Program-made: the position numbers and the translations under genes | Shown: in pieces, positions 22,661 to 31,786 of the stretch | Layout of the letters: each line of letters begins with the position of its first letter | Position numbering within the stretch: position 1 is the stretch's first letter | Notes under the pieces: model-generated | What the model saw: the letters and a program-made list of their open reading frames with translations, nothing else | What the model was told of the DNA's origin: nothing | The model's database searches: none | Assembly: GCA_013203845.1 (NCBI GenBank) | Contig: JABMPE010000716.1 | Coordinates: forward strand, 1-32,027 | Direction: 5' to 3' | Origin: Rhodopirellula sp. | GTDB taxonomy: Bacteria > Planctomycetota > Planctomycetia > Planctomycetales > Planctomycetaceae | Length of the DNA: 32,027 nucleotides

Positions 22661-25540
22661 TTACCTCAGGTAGATGAACTCGTTGCTGGCAAACAGGCTC
22701 TGGCAGAACATCGACCAGGCCAGCCGTTCCGCTTCTGCGTCGACGTTTGCCGCATCGGTCAATGCGGAAGTGGTCAGATCAGAGACGAAGGCCAGCGCTC
22801 GGTGGGATTCTACTTCCGAGGGCTGTCGGCCGAGTGTTCTCTCATACGCATACGCGATTCGACCTGCCTGATCCTGAGTCCTGTTGATCAGCATTGTTGC
22901 AAATTTGTCGGCGGAATCCATGACCAGTCCGGCGTTCATCAGCAGTAGAGCCTGGGGCGCGACGACTGTCGCGTTGCGACTCCCGGTCGGCATCGTCGGA
23001 TCCGGAAAATCGAACTGGCTGAACAGCGTGTAAACGTTATTTCGAATCACTGGCAGATAAAGCGAGCGCCGCAGGCTGTCGTACTTTGTGTGATCGACAG
23101 AGGTGTGATTAAAGACGAACTGTCGATTCCGCAGCGGGATTGTTTTGCCACCGAGTTCAGTATTCAGTCGTCCGGAAACAGCCAGAATGGAATCGCGAAT
23201 CTGCTCGGCTTCGAGTCGTTGCAGCCGGAACTTCCACAGCAGTCGGTTTTCCGGATCCCCTTCAGCCAGATTCGCGTCGGGATGCGACGATGCCATTTGA
23301 TAAACACTCGACGACAGAATCAGTCGGTGCAGTTCCTTGGTTGACCAGCCGCCTTCCATGAATCGCCGAGCCAGCCAGTCAAGCAATTCGGGGTGCGACG
23401 GTCGGTCGCCGAGACGTCCGAAGTTTTCGGTTGACGCGACAATTCCGGCACCAAAATGCCAGCGCCAGATTCGGTTCACATAAACGCGAGCGGTCAGTGG
23501 GTGCTGCGTACTGGCCATCCAGCGGGCCAGTTCGAGACGACCGCTTTGATTGCGAGGCAGCACCGGTCGCACGTTTGAAGTTCGCATGACTTCAGGAAAC
23601 TCGCGAGCGACGAGTTCACCAAAGTTGCGATGACTGCCTCGAATATGAATCGGCAGGCTCGTCAAAACGGTGCCGTCACTGACCCCCATCGCAGACGGAG
23701 CGTCCGGCGCGCTGCTTTCGGCCAGTCGCGCTGCTTCCATCAGGCGGTAATACTCGGCGAGTGTCTTCTCATCAAAAGCGAACTCTGGTTTTGGCGGTAC
23801 AGCGAGGAATCCGGACAGGTCGTACAGCGCGGCGCGCGCTGGCTCCAGAACTTCGTCGTCAAGCGTTTTGGCCGTGGGATCCTTCTTTTTCAGCTCTGCG
23901 AACGCCGACTCCGCCTGTGCGAACAAGGGGCGATAATGGGCTTCAATTTCTGCATGGGGTGATTCTCCGGATGCAGCGGCGGCAGTGTTCAGTTCATGCC
24001 ATTTCGCGAACACTGGATCGTCTGCGTGGTACTGCAGGTGAAGTCGACATTGGTGCAGAATCCGTGGATGCAACCCCAGTGGTTCAGCAATCGCCGCCAC
24101 GTCCCTGAGCGACGCGCTCGGTGCGAAATCTGCGGCCGCCATGAGATACTCGGTGGCGTGAGTACGAGCTTCATCGCGCACCTTCGTGGTGGCTTTACTC
24201 TTGAACGATGATGCGGCGCTGTTCAATTTCGCCAGCTCGGCATCGATCTTCTTCAGCTCGGCCAGTTCTTCTTCAGTCGCGTAAGAATACTCGTGCCAGT
24301 GTTTGATCACGCCAGTCCGAGTGTCGCCGAACGTGCTGGTGCTTTTGAAGATGGCTGCCAGCGCGTAGTAATCGGTTTGCTTGAGTGGGTCGAACTTGTG
24401 ATCGTGACAGCGCACACAGCCAAACGTCATGCCCAGAAATGCTTTTCCGACGGTATCGAGTTGCTCGTCGATCGTGTCCATGAAGAGCTTCTCTTTGTCC
24501 GGCTCCGCCAGCACTTTTGCACCGAGTACCAGGAATCCCGTCGCTGTTTGTGTTTCGCGATTCGCTCCAGGAACGAGGTCGCCAGCGAGCTGCTCGATCA
24601 GAAAGCGGTCAAAAGGTTTGTCATTGTTGAAGGCGTCGACCACGTAATCGCGATACCGCCACGCATTGCCGAATGCGAGGTTCTCATCCAGCCCGTTGGA
24701 ATCGGCATAGCGTACGACGTCCAGCCAGTGGCGACCCCAACGGACTCCGTACTGAGGTGACTCCAGCAGTCGCTCGACCACTTTGTCGAACGCGTCCGAA
24801 GACTCGTCGGCGAGAAACGCGGCGACCTCTTCCGGAGTTGGTGGCAGACCGATCAGATCAAACGTGACGCGCCGCAACAGCGTTCGTTTGTCAGCGCGGC
24901 TCGCCGGCTGAATATTCCGATCTTCAAGTTTCGCCAGCACGAAGGCATCGATTGGAGTCTGAACCCAGTCTGTGTTCTGAACACTTGGCACTGCCGGATC
25001 GGCCACCGGTTTGAACGACCAGAAATTACGACCGTCTTCGATCGTCATTCCCGTTGGTCGAGCACTGCCTTCCTGGATTTCAGTGCGGGAATCCGGAACT
25101 CCCAGCCGCACCCATTTTTCGAAAATTGCGATCTCCGCTTCCGACAATCGCCCTTTCGGTGGCATCTGCAGATCGCGGTTCTGATAACGGACGGCCTCAA
25201 TCAACAGACTTTTGTCGGGATCTCCGGCGACAACGACGGCTCCGCTGTCCCCTCCTTTAAGCACACCTGCCTGCGAATCAAGATTCAACCCGCCGTCCAC
25301 ATCATCCTTCGCGTGACACTCGTAACAGTGTTTGACGAGCAGCGGTCTCACGTCCTTCTCAAAGAACTCCAGCCCCGCAGCAGCAGTCGGCTCACCTTTC
25401 GTAGAGTCATCAGCCTCGACGGCTGTGCTTCCAGAAAAGATGCCGAGGCACACAAAGAACGCACCGGCCAGCACTCGCTGCGCCACGGCAAACTGCTGGC
25501 CCGGCAGATTCGTTACGTTCGTTTCCGACCTACGCGTCAT
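22661..25540 (-). CDS. PSD1 and planctomycete cytochrome C domain protein
   Basis: This large secreted protein of 959 residues has the usual order. After an N-terminal hydrophobic segment (VLAGAFFVCLGIFSGSTAV) comes a PSCyt1 haem domain with CYECH (C72, C75, H76) and LQMPPKG supplying the axial Met. Next is DUF1549 (DLIGLPPTPEEVAAF, WGRHWLDVVRYADSN), which includes a second CxxCH in FGCVRCHDHKFDPL. DUF1553 closes the protein (HPLTARVYVNRIWRWHFGAGIV, and NEFIYL at the end). It likely acts in the periplasm, possibly as an electron carrier or oxidase for an organic substrate. The ATG at 25540 has GAGGAAA. It forms a unit with the DUF1501 gene after it. Confidence 0.9.
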   Translation of the reverse strand: MTRRSETNVTNLPGQQFAVAQRVLAGAFFVCLGIFSGSTAVEADDSTKGEPTAAAGLEFFEKDVRPLLVKHCYECHAKDDVDGGLNLDSQAGVLKGGDSGAVVVAGDPDKSLLIEAVRYQNRDLQMPPKGRLSEAEIAIFEKWVRLGVPDSRTEIQEGSARPTGMTIEDGRNFWSFKPVADPAVPSVQNTDWVQTPIDAFVLAKLEDRNIQPASRADKRTLLRRVTFDLIGLPPTPEEVAAFLADESSDAFDKVVERLLESPQYGVRWGRHWLDVVRYADSNGLDENLAFGNAWRYRDYVVDAFNNDKPFDRFLIEQLAGDLVPGANRETQTATGFLVLGAKVLAEPDKEKLFMDTIDEQLDTVGKAFLGMTFGCVRCHDHKFDPLKQTDYYALAAIFKSTSTFGDTRTGVIKHWHEYSYATEEELAELKKIDAELAKLNSAASSFKSKATTKVRDEARTHATEYLMAAADFAPSASLRDVAAIAEPLGLHPRILHQCRLHLQYHADDPVFAKWHELNTAAAASGESPHAEIEAHYRPLFAQAESAFAELKKKDPTAKTLDDEVLEPARAALYDLSGFLAVPPKPEFAFDEKTLAEYYRLMEAARLAESSAPDAPSAMGVSDGTVLTSLPIHIRGSHRNFGELVAREFPEVMRTSNVRPVLPRNQSGRLELARWMASTQHPLTARVYVNRIWRWHFGAGIVASTENFGRLGDRPSHPELLDWLARRFMEGGWSTKELHRLILSSSVYQMASSHPDANLAEGDPENRLLWKFRLQRLEAEQIRDSILAVSGRLNTELGGKTIPLRNRQFVFNHTSVDHTKYDSLRRSLYLPVIRNNVYTLFSQFDFPDPTMPTGSRNATVVAPQALLLMNAGLVMDSADKFATMLINRTQDQAGRIAYAYERTLGRQPSEVESHRALAFVSDLTTSALTDAANVDAEAERLAWSMFCQSLFASNEFIYLR

Positions 25541-25973
25541 AAAACTTTCCTCGACTGTTGCCTGTACTTTGCCAGAATTCGACGGGTCGTGGATCATGAA
25601 CTTGTTGCCGACAGCCTGTTGTTAATCACGGAACAACAGATGCTTTCGTGTGCTACTGGCTCTGCCAGAGCAATCCTCGTACCGCCACTGAATTCACCCA
25701 GCGCTGGCAGAGTCAGTGGCACACATTCTTGACAGTCTGCGAAGTCGTACCGAGCACGCCGACGCCCGTGTCCAGTTCTTCCCCGGCATTATGCACAATC
25801 CAGCGAGACGACACGACCTCAAGGCGACAACTGGCTGACTTACCGGCCGCCGAAGGAATGCGTTCAGAATAAGTTCCCGTTACCATTACGAAGCGCCAGC
25901 GAGTGATACCTGAGAATTCACTCCCTGGCGCGTCGTGCTGGTATGAAATCGGGAAGTTGTTTCCGGCATGTTG
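25541..25973. other. 433-bp gap between the two PSD1/DUF1501 pairs
   Basis: I see no gene. A dyad CTGTTGTT-N8-AACAACAG lies at 25616-25639, about 76-99 bp upstream of the PSD1 start at 25540. It could be an operator for the second pair or a hairpin ending the first unit. The size of the gap suggests a separate promoter for the 25540-20034 unit. Confidence 0.4.
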
Positions 25974-27434
25974 CTAAGCAATGATTTTTCTGATCGGGTC
26001 GACATGTTCGACTCCGACCAGTCGCTGGTCGAGGCCATCGTAGAAGTAGGACAGCTTGTTTGGATCGAAGCCGAGCTGATTCAGAATGGTGGCGTGCAGA
26101 TTTCTGACGTGGAAGCGGTCTTCGACGGCGCGGCTGCCCAGTTCGTCAGTCGTGCCGACGCTGGTGCCGCCTTTGATGCCGCCGCCGGCCATCCACATCG
26201 TGAAACCGTAACTGTTGTGGTCTCGACCGGTGCCTTTGGCGTATTCCGCCGTGGGCTGCCGACCGAATTCTCCCCCCCAGACGATCAGCGTGTTCTGCAG
26301 CATGCCTCGTTGTTTCAGGTCTTTCAGCAGGCCCGCGATTGGCTTGTCGGTCTCTGCCGCGTGCAGGTTGTGATTGGCCTGAAGATCGCCGTGAGCGTCC
26401 CAGTTGGCATCGTTGTGGTTACCGCCCGAGTAAATCTGCACAAAGCGGACACCGCGTTCAACAAGTCTTCGAGCCAGCAGACACTGCCTTCCGAACGTGC
26501 CCGACTTCTCGCCATTCAGCCCGTACATTTCCTGCGTGGCGGCGGTTTCCTGGGCAATGTCAGTCGCTTCCGGAGCGGCAGTCTGCATCCGGAATGCCAG
26601 TTCGTAGTTGGCGATCCGTGCGGCCAGGTCCGAGTTATCGTGACGCGACTGCTGATGTTCCCGGTTGTACTGATCCAGCGTCGCCAGCAGTTTCATCTGA
26701 GTCTCGCGGCTCATGCCTTGCGGCGGAGCCAGGTTCAAGATAGGCGTTCCCTGCGAACGCATGATCGTTGCCTGATAACTGGCCGGCATGTAACCGCAGC
26801 TCCAGTTCTTGGCACCCGAGATCGGGCCGCCGCGAGGATCGAGCATCACCACAAAGCCGGGCAGATTCTGGTTCTCGCTGCCGAGACCGTAAGTGGTCCA
26901 TGAACCCAGGCACGGACTTCCGCTGAGAATCTTTCCGCTGTTCATCATCAGCATGGCCGAACCGTGGATCGGCGAGTCCGCGGTCATCGAATGAATGAAC
27001 GCGATGTCGTCGACCATTTCGGCTTTATGAGGGAACAGATCGGAAACCCACTTGCCGCACTCGCCGTACTGTTTGAAGTCCCAGCGAGGCTCGACGATCC
27101 GTCCCTGATTGCGATGTCCGCCTCGTCCGAAGGTTTTGACTTCGATGGTTTTGTTATCCATCCCCTTCATTTTTGGCTTGTAATCGAACGTGTCGATATG
27201 ACTTGGTCCTCCGTACATATAGAGGAAGATTACGGACGTCGCTTTGGGATCGAAGTGCGGCTTTTTGGGAGCCAGCGGGTTCGTCCAGGCGGTTTGACCG
27301 TCAGCGGCGACGGACTGTTTGTCGAGAAAACCGTCTTCACTGAGAAGACCGGCGAGCGCTGTGCCTGTGAAGCCCGCTCCGGTCTGCCAGAGAAACTCGC
27401 GCCGAGTGCGGCCGCAGAAATTTGATTCAGCCAT
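25974..27434 (-). CDS. DUF1501 family secreted protein
   Basis: This is a second DUF1501 protein, 486 residues. It has a twin-arginine leader (GRTRREFLWQTGAGFTGTALAG) and the domain motifs YGGPSHIDTFDYKPKM, LARRLVERGVRFVQIYSG, GGEFGRQPTAEYAKGTGRDHN and VRNLHATILNQLGFD. It is clearly homologous to the protein at 21189-22658 but well diverged, for example in its loops and in the C-terminal DGLDQRLVGVEHVDPIRKII. GAGGTG before the ATG supports the start. It follows its PSD1 partner by 78 bp. Confidence 0.9.
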   Translation of the reverse strand: MAESNFCGRTRREFLWQTGAGFTGTALAGLLSEDGFLDKQSVAADGQTAWTNPLAPKKPHFDPKATSVIFLYMYGGPSHIDTFDYKPKMKGMDNKTIEVKTFGRGGHRNQGRIVEPRWDFKQYGECGKWVSDLFPHKAEMVDDIAFIHSMTADSPIHGSAMLMMNSGKILSGSPCLGSWTTYGLGSENQNLPGFVVMLDPRGGPISGAKNWSCGYMPASYQATIMRSQGTPILNLAPPQGMSRETQMKLLATLDQYNREHQQSRHDNSDLAARIANYELAFRMQTAAPEATDIAQETAATQEMYGLNGEKSGTFGRQCLLARRLVERGVRFVQIYSGGNHNDANWDAHGDLQANHNLHAAETDKPIAGLLKDLKQRGMLQNTLIVWGGEFGRQPTAEYAKGTGRDHNSYGFTMWMAGGGIKGGTSVGTTDELGSRAVEDRFHVRNLHATILNQLGFDPNKLSYFYDGLDQRLVGVEHVDPIRKIIA

Positions 27435-27512
27435 AGTGTCACCTCGCGTAACGATAAACTCATGTTGTGAGTACCAGTCTGTTTCGGGGTAGAAACAGAA
27501 ACCGGATCGATC

Positions 27513-30017
27513 TCAATCGAGATAGAGGAACTCGTTCAGGTTGTACAAAGCCAGGCAGTAGTAATTGAGAGCGTGGTCGGCGGGAACGCCGTCTTTCTTC
27601 AGCGATTCGATCAACTCCACACCGCGGTCGACTTCCTGTCGGGTGGGACGTCTTTGAGTGATCCGCGACAGGCCGAGTTCCACCTGTTTTGTGGTATCGT
27701 CTCCGACCTGTTTTCTGAGGAACTCCGCGAAAACGGTGGCCTGTCGATTCATGAACTCGCTGTTCAACAGACTAAGGGCCTGCGTCGGCTGCGTCGTGAC
27801 AAATCGCACGGGACAGGTCGAGTCGACGTCAGCGAAGTCAAAGTCCGCCATCAGCGGCTCAACGAGCGATCGCTTAATGAAAATGTAAACCGCGCGTCGA
27901 GCCTGTTCTTCGACCGACGAGTTGCCCCATCCGGCACCAGGTCGCGACTGGCCCGCAAGCACTTCCTGCGGAATGATCGGGTAGACACTCGGACCGCCCA
28001 TTTTGAGATTCAAACTCCCGTTGGCCGCATGAACCGAGTCTCTCAACTCTTCGGATGAAAGACGCCTCATGTTGAAACGCCAGTAAAGGTTGTTGGCCGG
28101 GTCAGCGGCGAGTTCCTTATCGCTGGCCTGCGAACTCAGCTGGTACGTGCTGGAAAGCATGATGAGCTTGTGCATTGACTTCAGTTTCCAGCCGTCCTGC
28201 ATGAAGCGGGTCGCCAGCCAGTCAAGCAGTTCCGGATGAGTCGGTTTGTCGCCGATATTCCCAAAGTTGTTGCTCGAACCAACGATGCCTCGTCCGAAGT
28301 GGTGCTGCCAGATGCGGTTCACCATGACGCGAGCGGTCAACGGATTGTCTTCACTGGCGATCCAGTTCGCGAGTGCCGTGCGACGGCCGCTGGATTTGCC
28401 AGACGCGGGCGTTTTGATCACCGGTTGAGGCGGCGAGAGAACGGACGGGAACGCGGGTTCGACCTTTTCGCCTTCCACGTTGGCGTTACCTCGGACGAGG
28501 ATAAACGTGTCGCGAGGAGTGGCTCCGATTTCTTTGATCATTAACGCCTGTGCCAGCTCGGCTGGACGTGAGTCTTCAATCTCTCTCTTTCGGGCGACTG
28601 CGGTTTCGTATTCTTCGACCAGCTTCTTCGCGATGCCTTTGCCGGCGTACTTACGAGCCAGATCGACTCGCACAGCGGTCGCTTTGAAATCTTCTTTCTC
28701 CGGAGGCGTCAACAGTTCGTGCAGCTTCCGCTCAACGAAATCGATCTTGCGATGGTGCTCGTCCAATTCCCGGTCGAGCTGTTTACGAAGAGCGGCTCGG
28801 TCTTCCTCGTCCATGTTGACGGCGATAGGTCCGATCGAAGCATCTTCAACGGACGGATAGCCGCGAACTCCGTAACGCTGAACTCCGTTGAAGAAGGCCA
28901 GGAAGCTGTAGTAGTCCTTCTGAGGAATTGGATCGATTTTGTGGTCGTGACAACGAGCGCAGTTCATCGTCAGGCCGAGAAACACCTGTGACGTCGTCAA
29001 CAGAATATCGTCGAGGTCGTCGTACAACGCCTGTTGCTGGCTGACCGGCTCGTCGTCCCAGATGCCCAGCCGGTAGTAGCCGGTCGCGACGATCGAGTCC
29101 GGCGTGCGAGGTTCAAACTCGTCGCCAGCGAGTTGCTCTTTGATAAACTGCGTGTACGGCTTATCGGCGTTGAAACTGTTGATGACGTAATCACGATATC
29201 TCCAGGCAAACGGTTTGGAGTCGTCCCGTTCGTAGCTGTTGCTTTCAGCATAGCGAACCAGATCGAGCCAGTGTCGCCCCCAGCGTTCTCCGTACTGAGG
29301 TGACTCCAGCAGTCGGTCGATCACTTTTTCAAAGGCGCGATCAGACTTGTCATTGACGAACGCGTCAATGTCTGCGATGGACGGCGGCAGCCCGGTGAGA
29401 TCGTAAGTCGCTCGGCGAATGAGTTTCTGTTTTGAGGCAGCGGAAGCCGGAGACAGGTTGGCCGCCTCAAGTTTCTGCAGAATGAAGTTGTCGATCGGAT
29501 TACTGACCGACGAGGCGTTGTTCACATCCGGCACGGGAGAATTCTCAACCGGTCGAAACGCCCAGTAATTCTTCGTTTCGTCCGTGACCAGCGTTGCTGG
29601 ATTTCTCTTGTGAGCTTCCGGTCGATCGAACTCCGCATCGCTCGGAATACTCGCTCCCGCTTTAACCCACTCCGTCAGGATCGCGATCTGATTATCGGGA
29701 AGCTTTCGTTTGGGCGGCATCTCGTACGATTCGTAATTGATCGCGTCGAGAAAAATGCTTTCTCCGAGAGCGTCAGGATCGATGGCCGGGCCGGATTCTC
29801 CGCCTTCCAGAAACCCTTCGCGGTTGCCGAGAAACAACCCGCCTTTCAGTTCTGATTTGGGGCCGTGACACTCGAAACAGCTTGCTTCGAGAATCGGCAG
29901 CACCTTCTCTTTGTAAAAGGCTGCCGAGTCCGCGTCAGCTGCGGATGCAACCGGTGATAAAAAGGCCGCCGTCAGGGAGAGCAGAGGCAGAGTTAAGATC
30001 GATAGTCGTGTCATCAT
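27513..30017 (-). CDS. PSD1 and planctomycete cytochrome C domain protein
   Basis: The protein has 834 residues. A signal peptide (TRLSILTLPLLSLTAAFLSP, then VASAADA) precedes a PSCyt1 haem domain with CFECH (C47, C50, H51) and YEMPPKR for the axial Met. DUF1549 follows (DLTGLPPSIADIDAF, RWGRHWLDLVRYAESN and a second CxxCH in CARCHDHKIDPI), then DUF1553 (NPLTARVMVNRIWQHHFGRGIV and a NEFLYLD end). A coiled-coil-like insertion rich in Glu and Lys lies between them. It is shorter than the paralogue at 22661-25540 and diverged from it. The ATG at 30017 is chosen over GTG 30023. It begins 67 bp after the ROK gene, so both probably share a transcript. Confidence 0.9.
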   Translation of the reverse strand: MMTRLSILTLPLLSLTAAFLSPVASAADADSAAFYKEKVLPILEASCFECHGPKSELKGGLFLGNREGFLEGGESGPAIDPDALGESIFLDAINYESYEMPPKRKLPDNQIAILTEWVKAGASIPSDAEFDRPEAHKRNPATLVTDETKNYWAFRPVENSPVPDVNNASSVSNPIDNFILQKLEAANLSPASAASKQKLIRRATYDLTGLPPSIADIDAFVNDKSDRAFEKVIDRLLESPQYGERWGRHWLDLVRYAESNSYERDDSKPFAWRYRDYVINSFNADKPYTQFIKEQLAGDEFEPRTPDSIVATGYYRLGIWDDEPVSQQQALYDDLDDILLTTSQVFLGLTMNCARCHDHKIDPIPQKDYYSFLAFFNGVQRYGVRGYPSVEDASIGPIAVNMDEEDRAALRKQLDRELDEHHRKIDFVERKLHELLTPPEKEDFKATAVRVDLARKYAGKGIAKKLVEEYETAVARKREIEDSRPAELAQALMIKEIGATPRDTFILVRGNANVEGEKVEPAFPSVLSPPQPVIKTPASGKSSGRRTALANWIASEDNPLTARVMVNRIWQHHFGRGIVGSSNNFGNIGDKPTHPELLDWLATRFMQDGWKLKSMHKLIMLSSTYQLSSQASDKELAADPANNLYWRFNMRRLSSEELRDSVHAANGSLNLKMGGPSVYPIIPQEVLAGQSRPGAGWGNSSVEEQARRAVYIFIKRSLVEPLMADFDFADVDSTCPVRFVTTQPTQALSLLNSEFMNRQATVFAEFLRKQVGDDTTKQVELGLSRITQRRPTRQEVDRGVELIESLKKDGVPADHALNYYCLALYNLNEFLYLD

Positions 30018-30084
30018 GATCACAGCTTCTTAATGGTGAACTGGCTTCGCTGATATTGTCTTCCGAGTGATTGACGTTGCGCTC

Positions 30085-31338
30085 TTACTTTGTTGTTAAT
30101 CGGGATTTGGTTTCCGCGCTTGGCTCAGAGGAAGAATCCTTCGTTCGGGCAAACAACCCGTCGACTCCCGGAACCAGTGAGTCGGTGAGGTATTCGATGA
30201 TTCCAGCGACCGCTCCCTGACTTTTGCTGACACTGGCGCGAACAATTTCACAGTCCGCAAATGCTGGCGCAAGTGTACTCGCCGCTACTTCTGACAGCAG
30301 CTTTTCGAACAGTCCTTCGTGCAGATCGAACATGCGACCGCAGATAAAAATCTTCGACGGGTTGTAGAGGCTGATTACCGCTGAGATGGCAAAACTCAGA
30401 TGAGGCAGAACCTGTTCGATTTCATCCTCGACCGACAGTTCGCCCGTTTGTGTAAGCTGTACGATCTCGTCGATGCCGACCGTTCTACCAATCCGCTGAG
30501 ACACCAGCCAGGCGAGGGCGGAATCACAGGAAACGGTTTCGAGGCAACCGCGTTTCCCGCATCCGCATGCTCGTCCGTTGGAAACTCTCGGGAGGTGCCC
30601 GAGTTCACCAGCGAGTCCGCTATGTCCGGTCAGGACGCGACCGCCAGCCATCACGCCCATGCCCAGTCCGGCGCCGATGTCGAGCATCACAAAGTTGTCG
30701 ATCCCTCGCGATTCTCCGTAATGATGCTGCGCGAGACAGAGCGAATGCGCTTCCTGCAGCATGACGCAATCGATACCGAGCCGCTCCGTCAGATCACGAG
30801 CCAGAGACTGGCCGTTGGTGATGGGAACGTTTGGCGAGAGAAGCCCTTTCTGCTGCCGGTAATCGATCAAGCCCGGCATGCTGATCCCCAGCCCCAGCGT
30901 CTCAATACCCAGGGGCTCAAGACCACGTCCGCCGGTCAGTTGCTCGAAACACTTGACGACCTTTGAAATGAGGCCGCGATACGTTTTCGGTGTTTCGAAC
31001 TGACAGAGACTCTCAGATAGAAGCTGGCCGTCGAGTCCAGCTGATACAAGGTGGCAGTGCTGAGCGTCAATCACGACTCCGATCACCTGCGCCGTCTCCG
31101 TCGCGAGTCGAAGTTGCCGCGCCGGTCTTCCAACGCCGTCCTGCTTACTGTCAAACTCTTCAAGCAACCGCCCCCGAAGAAGCGAAGAGACCGCTTTTGA
31201 AATTGTTGGCGCGGTGACCCCCAGCTTGCGAGTCATGTCCGCTCTTGAGCACGGCCCGTGCTGTTGCAGCACGCGCACGACGGACCGCTCGTTCATCTGA
31301 CGTAGCAGTCGCGGGCGGGTTTGAGACGAAGCTGGCAT
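30085..31338 (-). CDS. ROK family transcriptional regulator
   Basis: This 417-residue protein is a sugar-responsive repressor of the NagC/XylR kind. The N-terminal winged HTH includes CSRADMTRKLGVTAPTISKAVSSL (about 30-53). The ROK domain follows with VMLDIGAGLGMGVMAGGRVLTGHSGLAGELGH and the zinc motif CGCGKRGCLE. The HxGH-type Glu-Leu-Gly-His is present, as in sugar-binding ROK proteins. The kinase-site Asp of ROK kinases is replaced (EAHSLCLAQ in place of NDAN), in line with a regulator rather than an enzyme. A perfect 8-bp dyad 58 bp upstream is the likely operator. It heads the PSD1/DUF1501 unit and is divergent from the DUF1080 gene, so it probably controls both. Confidence 0.9.
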   Translation of the reverse strand: MPASSQTRPRLLRQMNERSVVRVLQQHGPCSRADMTRKLGVTAPTISKAVSSLLRGRLLEEFDSKQDGVGRPARQLRLATETAQVIGVVIDAQHCHLVSAGLDGQLLSESLCQFETPKTYRGLISKVVKCFEQLTGGRGLEPLGIETLGLGISMPGLIDYRQQKGLLSPNVPITNGQSLARDLTERLGIDCVMLQEAHSLCLAQHHYGESRGIDNFVMLDIGAGLGMGVMAGGRVLTGHSGLAGELGHLPRVSNGRACGCGKRGCLETVSCDSALAWLVSQRIGRTVGIDEIVQLTQTGELSVEDEIEQVLPHLSFAISAVISLYNPSKIFICGRMFDLHEGLFEKLLSEVAASTLAPAFADCEIVRASVSKSQGAVAGIIEYLTDSLVPGVDGLFARTKDSSSEPSAETKSRLTTK

Positions 31339-31395
31339 GGCACATTCGCGAGGATGATTCAGGTGTGGCTGAAAAATCTATCGGACAATCCGGAG

Positions 31396-31416
31396 TTTGT
31401 AAAGAACGTTTACAAA
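31396..31416. promoter_or_regulatory. Probable ROK operator
   Basis: TTTGTAAA and TTTACAAA form a perfect 8-bp inverted repeat around the spacer GAACG. AT-rich dyads of this size are known operators of ROK repressors. It lies 58 bp upstream of the ROK start and 370 bp upstream of the divergent DUF1080 start, which suggests autoregulation at least. I did not find a second copy in the window. Confidence 0.6.
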
Positions 31417-31786
31417 GATCATTCACGGGAACGCGTGAGATGGTTGGCGCGAGTCTGCTGCTGGTCGAACTCGCAGCTTTCGTGACGCGGCCTCAAGCTT
31501 AAAAGACTGACAGCGAGATCGTCCGGAACATGTCGAACAGCCATTCGGCAACGACGAAGACGATCTTGATTTCGACCGGTTGTGTACTGCCGTGACAGGC
31601 TCGGTCCATGAAACGATCGGTCGAACAAAGCAGGTTCCTGGGACTGTTGACTGACGGGCTCGTTGCGTTGCTGAATCGCGGTCGTCATTCTTCGGGTCTG
31701 CTTTATTTTGGGGACAGTTTGCCGGGCTATTGCGAAACCGTTCTGGTTCCTTCGTTGTTAACTCTTCCATCAAAAGGAAATGACAT

